Translations under genes and position numbers: made by a program
Shown: positions 17,068 through 24,919 of the stretch, piece after piece
Position numbering within the stretch: the stretch's first letter is position 1
Layout of the letters: each line of letters begins with the position of its first letter
The notes under the pieces: model-generated
Told to the model about the DNA's origin: nothing
Database searches by the model: none
Seen by the model: the letters and a program-made list of their open reading frames with translations, nothing else
Source: Natrarchaeobius chitinivorans
GTDB lineage: Archaea > Halobacteriota > Halobacteria > Halobacteriales > Natrialbaceae
Direction of reading: 5' to 3'
Assembly (NCBI RefSeq): GCF_003841505.1
Contig: NZ_REGA01000021.1
Coordinates: 1-64,000, forward strand
Length of the DNA: 64,000 bases

Positions 17068-18063
17068 TCACCCCTCGAAGGGTAACTCCGGTTCGTAGTC
17101 GATCGCGTCGACGGCTGCCCCGAGGACGTGTTCGACGTTCTCGCCGGTTTCGACGCTCATCCGATAGTCGGCGTCCATCTCGGAGAGCAGGTCGTCGTTC
17201 CAGACCTCCTCGCGGTCGACCTTGTTCGCTATCGTCAGGACCGTCACGGTATCGAACTGGGCGGCGATCGCGTCCCGAAGCTCGAGTTGGGACTCGAGGG
17301 GGTAACCACACTCGGCGCTCGGGTCGAGGACGACGAGCATGCAGTCGGCGAGGTGTTCGACGGCGCTGACCGCCTGCGATTCGATCTCGTTTCGCTCCTC
17401 GGGTGGGCGGTCGAGCAGGCCGGGCGTGTCGACGATCTGGTACCGGATGTGGTCGTGCTCGAAGTGTCCGACGCCAATCCCCCTCGTCGTGAACGGATAC
17501 GAGGCCGTCTCGCCGCGAGCACTGGTGACGTCGTTGACGAACGACGACTTGCCGACGTTCGGGTAGCCCGCGACGACGATCGTCGGCTCGTCCGGATCGA
17601 TATCGGGCAGGTCGCGCAGGTCGTTTCGCGATTCGTTGATGTACAGTAGATCGTCGCCGATCTGTTCGACGATGTCGGCCAGCCGCGCAAAGGCCTGCTT
17701 GCGGTGTTTGCGTGCCGTGTCGACATCGGTCTTTCTGAGCTTCGACTGGTACTCCTCGTGGATCTCCCGGGCCTTTCGGCTCGCCCACATCACCTCCGAG
17801 AGACTCTGGCGGAGTTCGTCCACGTCGACGATCGCGTCCGCGATCTCGTAGTAAAACGGGTGAACGTCGTCCTCGTAGGCGAAGTCCGGCCAAGCCGTCA
17901 CCACGTTCTCTAAGTTGTCCGAGATGATGTTCGCCGCGGTCTGGAGCATCGACTGCTGGGCCTCGAGGCCACCTTTGGCCCTCCCCGCCCGCGCTGCCCG
18001 CGAGAACGCCTTGTCGATCAACTCTTCCGACGTGGGCGTCGTCGGAAGGTCTTCGAAAATCAT
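17068..18063 (-). CDS. NOG1-family GTP-binding protein
   Basis: 331 residues from ATG 18063 (MIFEDLPTTPTSEELIDKAF). N-terminal helical NOG1N domain (about 6-155), then a G domain: G1 GYPNVGKSS (166-174), G2 TTRGIGVGHF, G3 DTPGLLDRP, G4 NKVD. NOG1/Nog1-like GTPases assist large ribosomal subunit maturation in eukaryotes; the archaeal form is assumed to act in ribosome biogenesis. The length equals other archaeal members, which lack the eukaryotic C-terminal extension. An in-frame ATG at 18306 lies within the neighbouring divergent gene and is rejected. Confidence 0.93.
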   Translation of the reverse strand: MIFEDLPTTPTSEELIDKAFSRAARAGRAKGGLEAQQSMLQTAANIISDNLENVVTAWPDFAYEDDVHPFYYEIADAIVDVDELRQSLSEVMWASRKAREIHEEYQSKLRKTDVDTARKHRKQAFARLADIVEQIGDDLLYINESRNDLRDLPDIDPDEPTIVVAGYPNVGKSSFVNDVTSARGETASYPFTTRGIGVGHFEHDHIRYQIVDTPGLLDRPPEERNEIESQAVSAVEHLADCMLVVLDPSAECGYPLESQLELRDAIAAQFDTVTVLTIANKVDREEVWNDDLLSEMDADYRMSVETGENVEHVLGAAVDAIDYEPELPFEG

Positions 18064-18144
18064 ACTCGGACGTAGGGGGTGCGTTCGTAAAAGGTCGTTC
18101 GTTCCGCGCCGAGCGTTTATCGTCGTTCGCGACGTGTCTCGAGT

Positions 18145-18513
18145 ATGACCGACTGGCGCGCCGTTTTCGTCGGCTTTCTCGTGATAACCGCCCTCGGAAT
18201 CGTCGGCCTGACGTTTCCCGTCGTCGGCCAGCTCGCGGCCGGGCTCGTCGGGGGGTTCGTCGCGGGCTACCTCGCCGGCGGGGGACTCGCCCGCGGGTTC
18301 TGGCACGGGCTGCTCGCCGGCGCGTTCGGCGGGATCGTCGGCGGATTGCTCATCGCGCTCGTCGTTGGCATCGCGGGCTGGGCGGGCGGTCCCGTGGGCG
18401 GGGTGATCACCGGAATCGCCGGAATCGGCATCTTCGTCACCGCTGTCCTCGTCTCGTTCGTGATGGCTGTAGAGAGCGCGATCGCCGGCGCGCTCGGCGG
18501 TGCGCTCGAGTAA
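18145..18513 (+). CDS. DUF5518-like membrane protein
   Basis: 122 residues, Gly/Ala-rich, four hydrophobic helices (about 6-27, 28-49, 56-79, 86-118). The FVAGYLAGGGLARGFWHGLLAGAFGGIVGG stretch is typical of the small haloarchaeal DUF5518 membrane family, of unknown function. It is divergent from the NOG1-like gene (81 bp between starts) and precedes atpD by 147 bp. Confidence 0.8.
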   Translation: MTDWRAVFVGFLVITALGIVGLTFPVVGQLAAGLVGGFVAGYLAGGGLARGFWHGLLAGAFGGIVGGLLIALVVGIAGWAGGPVGGVITGIAGIGIFVTAVLVSFVMAVESAIAGALGGALE

Positions 18514-18660
18514 CGCGGGAGTTCAAGCGGCGGCGGCGGTAACCGAACTGTCTGCCGTCGGGCCCGGCCGTAGTCGCCCGGTCACTGCCGGCAAGTCGAT
18601 CACGCGGCTCGAAGAAAACTGTAAACAGTTATCCGACTGCGGGCGTAAGCCCCCCACAAG

Positions 18661-19404
18661 ATGGCCAAGGACGTCAAACCCACCCGCAAGAATTTGATGG
18701 AGATCGAGGATCGCATCGAACTCTCCGAGCGCGGGCACGGGACCTTAGAGAAGAAACGGGACGGGCTGATCATGGAGTTCATGGACATTCTGGACAAGGC
18801 ACAAGACGTCCGGGGCGAACTCTCAGAGGATTACGAGGCCGCCCAGAAGAAGATCAACATGGCTCGAGCGATGGAAGGCGACGTCGCAGTTCGCGGGGCC
18901 GCCGCGGCGCTGCAGGAACACCCCGAAATCACCACCGAGTCGAAAAACATCATGGGCGTCGTCGTCCCCCAGATCGAGTCCTCTCGCGTCTCCAAGAGCT
19001 TAGACGAGCGTGGCTACGGAATTATGGGAACCTCGGCCCGCATCGACGAGGCCGCCGAAGCCTACGAGGACCTCTTAGAGAGCATCATCCTCGCCGCGGA
19101 AGTGGAGACGGCGATGAAGAAGATGCTCAGAGAGATCGAGACCACCAAACGCCGCGTCAACGCCCTCGAGTTCAAACTCCTGCCCGAACTCTACGAGAAT
19201 CAGGAGTACATCGAGCAGAAACTCGAAGAACAGGAACGCGAGGAGACGTTCCGCCTGAAGAAGATCAAGGAGAAAAAGGAAGCCGAGGAGAAAGAAGCGA
19301 AGCGAGAAGCGGAGGCCGAGCAGAGAGAAGCCGAAGCGGACCAGGACGAACTCGAGGACGTCCAGCCGGACACCTCCGCCCAGTCACCCGCAGCGAACCA
19401 GTAA
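18661..19404 (+). CDS. atpD: A-type ATP synthase subunit D
   Basis: 247 residues: [40 protein letters not shown] is the family's opening coiled coil, the centre holds [23 protein letters not shown], and the second coiled coil ([27 protein letters not shown]) is followed by an acidic tail extended beyond the usual 210 residues. Subunit D is the central rotor stalk that couples the A3B3 head to the membrane ring. No other atp gene is within this window, so it is transcribed apart from the main atp cluster or the cluster lies elsewhere. A TATA-like AGTTATCC is about 33 bp upstream. Confidence 0.96.
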   Translation: MAKDVKPTRKNLMEIEDRIELSERGHGTLEKKRDGLIMEFMDILDKAQDVRGELSEDYEAAQKKINMARAMEGDVAVRGAAAALQEHPEITTESKNIMGVVVPQIESSRVSKSLDERGYGIMGTSARIDEAAEAYEDLLESIILAAEVETAMKKMLREIETTKRRVNALEFKLLPELYENQEYIEQKLEEQEREETFRLKKIKEKKEAEEKEAKREAEAEQREAEADQDELEDVQPDTSAQSPAANQ

Positions 19405-19446
19405 GCAACGAACCCGTTCTCCCGACGCCGTCGACCCCCGATCCAG

Positions 19447-19887
19447 ATGGTCTGTTCAACGTGTGACACTCCCGTGATCTCGTTTTCGGTCCCCGGGGAG
19501 TACCGCGAATACGTCTCCGACTCGGTGGCGACTACCACGGCCGAATCGGGGGCTTTCGCCGCGTTCTGTCCCCGTTGTCTCACGCTCGAATCCGCCGAGG
19601 GGCATTCGGACGTGGCTGACTCACCACCGGACGAGAAACCGGACTTCAGCCGGGTTAGTGACGCCTTTCCAACCAATCCCGACCGGGCGATCCCGCTTGC
19701 GATCGCGCTGGATCTGTGTTCGTCGTTGGCGACCAACCGATCCGCCATCGAATCGCTCCTGGGTGCGGTCGAACGGGCGGGTACTGATCCGCTTCTCGTG
19801 ATCGACCGCCTCGAGGCCGACCCTTCGGTCGATCCGCAAATCGACCTCGAGCGACGATCCCACCAGCTCGAGCAACTGCTTTACTGA
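19447..19887 (+). CDS. DUF6276-like zinc-ribbon protein
   Basis: 146 residues. Two CxxC pairs (C3-x-x-C6 in MVCSTCDTP and FCPRCLTLES at about 41-44) suggest a zinc ribbon; the C-terminal half is helical (AIPLAIALDLCSSLATNRSAIESLLGAVERAG). It resembles the haloarchaeal DUF6276 proteins commonly found beside atpD. Function unknown. The TGA stop is the TGA inside the ACTGATACGG end of a dispersed palindrome. Confidence 0.8.
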   Translation: MVCSTCDTPVISFSVPGEYREYVSDSVATTTAESGAFAAFCPRCLTLESAEGHSDVADSPPDEKPDFSRVSDAFPTNPDRAIPLAIALDLCSSLATNRSAIESLLGAVERAGTDPLLVIDRLEADPSVDPQIDLERRSHQLEQLLY

Positions 19888-19965
19888 TACGGTTTGCTGT
19901 ACGTCATTGCTGGCGTACCCGCGACCCGGCGGCGGGTGCGCCGGTACATCGGTACAGTAATCCGG
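19883..19965. repeat. Dispersed palindromic repeat, ACTGATACGG family
   Basis: ACTGATACGGTTTGCTGTACG opens the element, and GGTACAGTAATCCGG closes it; TTTGCTGTAC and GTACAGTAAT are inverted counterparts. An inner GC-rich hairpin (GCGACCCGGCGGCGGGTGCG) lies near 19921. It supplies the stop codon of the preceding gene and could act as its terminator. No gene is supported from 19888 to 20127. Confidence 0.8.
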
Positions 19966-20127
19966 AAGGCACTAGCCCGTCTGTGAGTCGCGGCCGAAGC
20001 GGGGAAATCTCGGGGGAAGGTCTCTGATTTCGGGGTCGAAGTCAGCGGGGTGCCGGTCACAGGTTCGTGTCCCCGGCGTGAGCGCTCAAAAGAAGGGATC
20101 GGCTTCACACTGCTTTTCCCGACGAAA

Positions 20128-20373
20128 TCACACGGTCTGGAGGTGCTCCTCGCGGAGTTCTTCGTTCGAAAGCTCCTTGTGGTGGACCTCTTTCATGTGG
20201 TTTTGTGCCAGTTCGATCGCCTCGTCCTCGTTTTCCGATTGGATGATAAATCGACAATCGGATTCCGCCGCCTCGCAGTCGAGTTTGTGTGCGTGTGTCA
20301 TCTCTCTCACATCCGTTGGTCCGTCCGGTAGACCGGCGGCATCCAGGGCACTATTCGTGGTATTGAATGCCAT
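20128..20373 (-). CDS. DUF1059 domain small protein
   Basis: 81 residues from ATG 20373 (MAFNTTNS). The domain part is MTHAHKLDCEAAESDCRFIIQSENEDEAIELAQNHMKEVHHKEL, the DUF1059 pattern with two Cys and paired His. Function unknown; members are often stress- or metal-linked, which is not shown here. The TATA box at 20391-20399 is about 23 bp upstream of this ATG, implying a leaderless transcript and ruling against the ATG at 20391 that falls inside the promoter. Confidence 0.88.
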   Translation of the reverse strand: MAFNTTNSALDAAGLPDGPTDVREMTHAHKLDCEAAESDCRFIIQSENEDEAIELAQNHMKEVHHKELSNEELREEHLQTV

Positions 20374-20390
20374 GGTAACTACTCTGGGCA

Positions 20391-20399
20391 AGTATATAA
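20391..20399 (-). promoter_or_regulatory. TATA box of the DUF1059 gene
   Basis: On the minus strand the sequence reads GTTATATACTTG, a canonical archaeal TATA element centred about 23 bp from the ATG at 20373. The distance matches leaderless initiation common in haloarchaea and fixes the start. Confidence 0.7.
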
Positions 20400-20592
20400 C
20401 CGTTGTTCGAAAACTGATTCACGTCAGTTCTGGAGACCGCGACCCGGAGTGATTTCATCGGTACGTCGTAGCACCTGACCGAACGAGTGGGACTCGAGGA
20501 CTCGGGTCGGGTTCCGGCCGTCGGAGAGCGCAACGCTACGCCATTGATCCGTCAGCAGAAAGTACTTATTATTCATACAGAAATAGTGTGGT

Positions 20593-21273
20593 ATTAATCG
20601 ACGTCGATTGCTCGGAACTGCCGCAGTGACGGGCGTGTTCGCGGGCTGTCTCGAGGGTGGTGGAACCGCCAGTGACTCGAGTCAGGACCGGACGGGTGAC
20701 GACTCGGAGACAGGTGATGGGGACACCGACCCAGATCGGAACGAAACCGGTGGTGAGCCAGACGACGGGACAGGCGGCGAAACGGGAACCGAACCGACGG
20801 TCGTAGAACGGTTCGACTGCGGATCGGCCCACCGACCGTCGTGTGACGTCGACGCTGGCGAGTACGTCTTCGAGACCGGCGACACCGCGTACGAGACCGT
20901 TGGTACCGCAGCGTACCCGGATCCCCCAGACGAAGTCACCGAATCGACCGCCACCACGTTCGCGAAAGACCACGAGCGCGCGTATCAGCAAAACGCGGCC
21001 GTCTGTCCCGAAAACGAGTCAATCACGGACTACAACGCTACCGTTCCGACGATCGAGACGTTCGACTGGTACGACGAGAAAGTCGTCGTGCGCCTCGAGT
21101 TGATGATCAGTGACAGACGAAGGAGCCCAGGTGCCAGCGACGTCGATATCGTAGACACCCCGAGCGCCGCCGTCTACGCGATCGACGAAACGGGTGCTGC
21201 CCGCGTCGAAACGAAGCGGTATCAGGAACCGGAGGATCCGATCGAGTCCGGTGAACTCGTCGTCTGTTTCTGA
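20593..21273 (+). CDS. Predicted Tat lipoprotein, possible ATT start
   Basis: 226 residues if read from ATT 20593 as MNRRRLLGTAAVTGVFAGC. That gives a twin-arginine signal and lipobox (VFAGC, Cys 19), then an Asp/Thr/Gly-rich linker (about 24-65) and a globular domain with several Cys (FDCGSAHRPSCDV). No ATG or GTG is in frame between the stop at 20584 and the signal; TTG 20608 would remove both arginines. A TATA-like ACTTATTATT (20563-20572) lies about 26 bp before 20593, consistent with a leaderless mRNA beginning there. Product function unknown; anchored outside the membrane. Confidence 0.75.
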   Translation: MNRRRLLGTAAVTGVFAGCLEGGGTASDSSQDRTGDDSETGDGDTDPDRNETGGEPDDGTGGETGTEPTVVERFDCGSAHRPSCDVDAGEYVFETGDTAYETVGTAAYPDPPDEVTESTATTFAKDHERAYQQNAAVCPENESITDYNATVPTIETFDWYDEKVVVRLELMISDRRRSPGASDVDIVDTPSAAVYAIDETGAARVETKRYQEPEDPIESGELVVCF

Positions 21274-21277
21274 CCTC

Positions 21278-21670
21278 TTATTTCCCAGTCGGCGTCACGT
21301 TGTCGCTGACCGCCTGTTTGACCTGAAACGCCGCGCTCGCGGCCAGCCCGCGGGCGACCTCGTTTCGCTCGTCGGAGCTGATGATCTCCTCTGCAGCGTC
21401 CTCGACGTCGGGCGTGAAACCGGCGCTGACGGCGTGGCCAACGGGTGGTCTGACGGCGACCGTGACCTGTGGACCGGAGAGCCCGCTCGAGACGTCGGCG
21501 TCGACGACGTACTCGTTGGGGAGGTACTCGCGCGTGAGAGAGGCGATCCGGGAGACGTCCCGGTGGAGCAGTCGTTTCTGTGTACTCGAGAGGGTCGGAA
21601 CGTCCGCCGCGGCTCGCTTTCCGGCCTGCGTCTCTCCTGGCAGCCCTGCGTACGGCGTATTTCCGTTCAT
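21278..21670 (-). CDS. DUF5811-like conserved protein
   Basis: 130 residues from ATG 21670 (MNGNTPYAGLPGETQAGKRA), the conserved opening of the haloarchaeal DUF5811 family. Soluble, with a helix (STQKRLLHRDVSRIASLTREYLP) followed by strands VVDADVSSGLSGPQVTVAVRPP. Function unknown. It follows the arginine decarboxylase gene on the same strand with a 108-bp gap, an arrangement I recall as common in haloarchaea. It converges with the lipoprotein gene, the stops being 4 bp apart. Confidence 0.82.
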   Translation of the reverse strand: MNGNTPYAGLPGETQAGKRAAADVPTLSSTQKRLLHRDVSRIASLTREYLPNEYVVDADVSSGLSGPQVTVAVRPPVGHAVSAGFTPDVEDAAEEIISSDERNEVARGLAASAAFQVKQAVSDNVTPTGK

Positions 21671-21778
21671 GAGAAGTGTGTGGTCCCACAAACGAGTTGG
21701 TCGATGAAAAGCGTTCGCTTTCGGTGAATGCTACCGGTACGCACGACGACCGTCAACGGCTTCAGGCGTGGTACTGTC

Positions 21779-22285
21779 CTACCGTCCGGAGAGGATCGGT
21801 TCGCTCTCGCCGTAGACCGCGAGTACCACCGCCGTCGTGTACGTTCCGGGTTCGGCCTCGGCGCTCTCGCGGACGACGGACGGCTCGTCGAACGACCAGT
21901 CCCGGAGCTCCTGGCCCGCAGCCAACCCGTCGCGAACCCGACGTTCGACGTCGGCGTCGTCGCCGGTATCGGCACACTCGTAGAACAGCCCCGGTCCGCC
22001 GTCGACGGACTGGGACCACGCGAGCGCTGCCGTTACCGACGTCGTATCTCCGCTCGCTTCCTCGCCGGTAGCGGTCGCTCGAGATTCGACGACGGTCAGG
22101 CGCTCGCCGGCCGGACCGAGGTCGGGTGCGGTGCCGACGGCTTCGACAACAGTGTCTGCGGGAATAACGGACGAGACGGAGACGAGGTTGTAGTTCTCGA
22201 CGCCCGCCTCCGCGAGCGCGGCGTCGTAGGACGACATCTCCGTCGGAGCCGAGGCGACCCCCCAGACGACTCGGATCGGACTCAT
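21779..22285 (-). CDS. pdaD: Pyruvoyl-dependent arginine decarboxylase
   Basis: 168 residues. The self-cleavage site is the Ser38-Ser39 pair in NLVSVSSVIPAD, which splits the proenzyme and turns the second Ser into the pyruvoyl group. The family's E-rich substrate region and GLFYECADT follow. It decarboxylates arginine to agmatine, the archaeal first step to polyamines (agmatine also modifies tRNA-Ile2). Length matches the family (about 155-165). Likely co-transcribed with the DUF5811 gene. Confidence 0.93.
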   Translation of the reverse strand: MSPIRVVWGVASAPTEMSSYDAALAEAGVENYNLVSVSSVIPADTVVEAVGTAPDLGPAGERLTVVESRATATGEEASGDTTSVTAALAWSQSVDGGPGLFYECADTGDDADVERRVRDGLAAGQELRDWSFDEPSVVRESAEAEPGTYTTAVVLAVYGESEPILSGR

Positions 22286-22375
22286 AGCCGTTTTCGGGGA
22301 CGCGCGACGTAAGGCGTTGCGGTTCGAGATGGAGGATCTCGAGTCGCGTCGATCACTTCCTGCGAAGGGATCGAA

Positions 22376-22792
22376 TCATTCCTCGGGGCCGACGATTTCG
22401 ACGACGACGTCGTCCGGTCCCTCACAGTAAAGCGCGTAGTAGCCGCCGGCGTAGGGGTGGCGGTCCTCGTAGAGAACCGTGGCATCGGTCCGATTTCGAA
22501 CCCCCTCGGTAATCGTATCGACCTGCTCGCGCGAAGAGGCGTGGAACGCGACGTGGTCCATCCCTGGAGCGCGGCGAACGAACGGCCGATCCGGATGATC
22601 GGATCGCTGGACCACGACGTACGTCGGTCCGTTGATCCAGGACCGGCCGCCCTCGAACGACTCTTTCGGGCGGTAGCCGAGTTCCGTCAGCAGCCATCCC
22701 CAGAAGTCGACTGCGGCCTCGAGGTCGGAGGCGGAGATCTCGAGGTGGTGAATCTCGCCGCCGTGGTCGGGATCAGCGTGATCGTCGCTCAT
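22376..22792 (-). CDS. VOC/glyoxalase-family protein
   Basis: 138 residues with one vicinal-oxygen-chelate repeat pair: IHHLEISASDLEAAVDFWGWLLTELGY opens and DHVAFHASSREQVD, then YYALYCEGPDDVVVEIVGPEE closes. The metal-binding His17/His76-type and terminal Glu (VVEIVG) positions are retained. Substrate unknown; such proteins include glyoxalase I, dioxygenases and fosfomycin-resistance enzymes. Stands alone between pdaD and pan on the same strand. Confidence 0.85.
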   Translation of the reverse strand: MSDDHADPDHGGEIHHLEISASDLEAAVDFWGWLLTELGYRPKESFEGGRSWINGPTYVVVQRSDHPDRPFVRRAPGMDHVAFHASSREQVDTITEGVRNRTDATVLYEDRHPYAGGYYALYCEGPDDVVVEIVGPEE

Positions 22793-22986
22793 TACCGGAA
22801 GTTGTTAGGAAACCGACGTAAAGTCACCTACCGCCGGCGGGTATACGAACGGTCCCAGATCGGCCACCGGTTCCGAACCCATCGGCACGACTCGAAGAAA
22901 GTCGGCGTAAGAAGCACACTCCGCCGGCGCTCGAGCGAATTCGCTCGCGCGTGGCGATACGAAACGTCTCGAATCCCGAACGAGCG

Positions 22987-24219
22987 TTACTGGTAGAAGT
23001 AGCCGGCGGAGGAGATAACGTCGCTCGAGTCGTCGTTTTCGATCTTCTCGACGGCCTCTAAGAAGTCCTGGTGACAGACCTCGTCCCGTTCGTTACGGAT
23101 GGCGAACATGCCTGCCTCGGTCGCCAGACTCTCGATGTCGGCTCCGGAGTAGCCCTCGGTGTCGTCGGCCAGCGTCGCGAAGTCGATGTCGTCGCCGACG
23201 TTCATCCCGCGCGTGTGTATCTCGAGGATCTGCTCGCGGCCGTCGCGGTCGGGTTCGGGAACCTCGATGAGTCGATCGAATCGGCCCGGGCGCAAAATCG
23301 CGCGATCGAGCATGTCGAAGCGGTTGGTGGCGGCGATGATGCGGATCTCCCCGCGGGCCTCGAAGCCGTCCATCTCGGAGAGCAGTTGCATCATCGTCCG
23401 CTGGACCTCGGCGTCGCCGGAGGTCTTCGACTCCGTTCGGGTGGCGGCGATGGCGTCGATCTCGTCGATGAAGATGATGGCGGGTTCGCGTTCGCGGGCC
23501 ATCTCGAAGAGGTCGCGGACGAGACGGGAGCCCTCGCCGATGAACTTCCGGACGAGTTCCGAGCCGGCCATCTTGATGAACGTCGCGTCGGTCTTGTTGG
23601 CGACGGCTTTCGCGAGCATCGTCTTGCCCGTTCCCGGCGGTCCGTACAGCAAGACGCCGCTCGGCGGTTCGATGCCGACCTCCTCGAAGATCTCGGGTTC
23701 GGCGAGGGGCTGTTCGACGGCTTCCCGGACCTCCCGGACCTGCTCGTCGATGCCGCCGATGTCCTCGTAGCCGACCTCGGGGCGCTCGGTGATCTCCATC
23801 GACTGGGCGCGCGCGTCGGTTTCGGCGTCGAGAATCGTCTGGATCGCAAACGAGTCGTTGACGGCGACGCGGTCGCCGGCGGCGACCCGATCTGCGAGTC
23901 GGGAGGAAATCTCCGTGAGCACCTCCTGGTTGTTGCCGTGTTGTTTGACGATTACTTCCTCGTCGTCGAGGACGTCCTCGACGGTCGCGATGTACAGCGA
24001 CGAACTCTTCAGCGTCTCGTTTTCGCGCTCGACGCGGTCGACGCGCTCGTGAAGACGCTGACGGCGCTGGTCGGCTTCCTCGAGCTGGTCGGAAAGCTGT
24101 TCGTTGACCTCGACGAGATCCTCGTAGTGCCCGCGAAGCGCCTCGATCCGCTCGTCGTCCGGCAGATCGGGGTCGATATCGCGATGGGGTCGGTCGGGGA
24201 GAGACGGGCTTCGAGACAT
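22987..24219 (-). CDS. pan: Proteasome-activating nucleotidase
   Basis: 410 residues. N-terminal coiled coil (about 21-72), OB domain (74-135), AAA+ domain with Walker A GPPGTGKT (193-200), Walker B IIFIDEID, SRH arginine fingers ATNRFDMLDRAILRPGRFDR, and C-terminal HbYX tail FYQ that docks into the 20S alpha ring. It unfolds substrates, including SAMPylated proteins, for the 20S proteasome. Haloarchaea often encode two PANs; which paralogue this is cannot be said. A TATA-like TTTATC on the minus strand near 24250 implies a leader of only a few nucleotides. Confidence 0.97.
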   Translation of the reverse strand: MSRSPSLPDRPHRDIDPDLPDDERIEALRGHYEDLVEVNEQLSDQLEEADQRRQRLHERVDRVERENETLKSSSLYIATVEDVLDDEEVIVKQHGNNQEVLTEISSRLADRVAAGDRVAVNDSFAIQTILDAETDARAQSMEITERPEVGYEDIGGIDEQVREVREAVEQPLAEPEIFEEVGIEPPSGVLLYGPPGTGKTMLAKAVANKTDATFIKMAGSELVRKFIGEGSRLVRDLFEMAREREPAIIFIDEIDAIAATRTESKTSGDAEVQRTMMQLLSEMDGFEARGEIRIIAATNRFDMLDRAILRPGRFDRLIEVPEPDRDGREQILEIHTRGMNVGDDIDFATLADDTEGYSGADIESLATEAGMFAIRNERDEVCHQDFLEAVEKIENDDSSDVISSAGYFYQ

Positions 24220-24489
24220 CCTGACGTGCGTCGATAAGTCCTCGATGATAAATGTGCCTTTGGGTCGCGGACGGATTTTGCGCGACCGGCGGAGCCGAGC
24301 CCTCGTGCGGTAGGCGGGACCCGAATTTCGGTGGAACCGAACCGATCGGCTGGCGCTTACAGGGGTGTGGGTGGCTCGAGCGGGCTACCGGCCTCGAGCT
24401 ATATTCAATTGATTAGCATACCGTTCGTGATCGGACAAGCCGAGATCTCGAGAGGGGACACACCGTTGTGACGGTATCGTCGATGACTG

Positions 24490-24574
24490 TCTGATACGGA
24501 TTGCAGTACCGGTGTACCGGAGACCGGGAGCAGTCCCGCGGTCTTCGGTACTGACGTAGAGTAAACCGTATGAG
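24490..24574. repeat. Dispersed palindromic repeat, ACTGATACGG family
   Basis: Opens TCTGATACGGATTGCAGTAC and closes TAGAGTAAACCGTATGAG; centre holds GGAGACCGGGAGCAGTCCCGCGGTCTTC. It lies in the 700-bp stretch 24220-24919, which carries no gene I can support: translations there are Arg/Ser-rich and cross the two repeats. Confidence 0.75.
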
Positions 24575-24763
24575 AAGTGGTTGTAAAATCCCGAACTGTC
24601 TCCAACTCCCGTCCGCCGTCTGTCTCTTCGTGACGCGACTCGAGTCGGATAAAGCGCGCTGATCGCCACGGAGAAGTCACTTCGCGATCTCGCTATTTCC
24701 GTTCCAGACCGTGGGCTTCGGGACGTTCTGGACGAACTCACACGAGAAAGAACGGCGTGACTG

Positions 24764-24845
24764 TATAGTAGCCACTGAACGTCGTTGCACACCCGATCGC
24801 GGGAGGGATCGGCGATCGGTGTGTACATCGTTTCAGTTGTTACTA
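24764..24845. repeat. Dispersed TIR element, TATAGTA family, short form
   Basis: 82 bp. The left end TATAGTAGCCACTGAACGTC and right end GATGTAC...TTTCAGTTGTTACTA are imperfect inverted repeats; the centre CACACCCGATCGCGGGAGGGATCGGCGATCGGTGTG is also palindromic. The same element lies inverted at 34316 and 55697. It is 75 bp from the 3' end of the giant surface-protein gene. Confidence 0.85.
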
Positions 24846-24869
24846 AAGGTTTGAACTCGAAATCGGCCG

Positions 24870-24903
<34 letters not shown>

Positions 24904-24919
24904 CAGCGCAGGGTGGATG

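Noticed and set aside
24385-24828. 147-codon minus-strand frame in the gap after pan
   Set aside because: Runs through two dispersed repeats; no protein-like composition.
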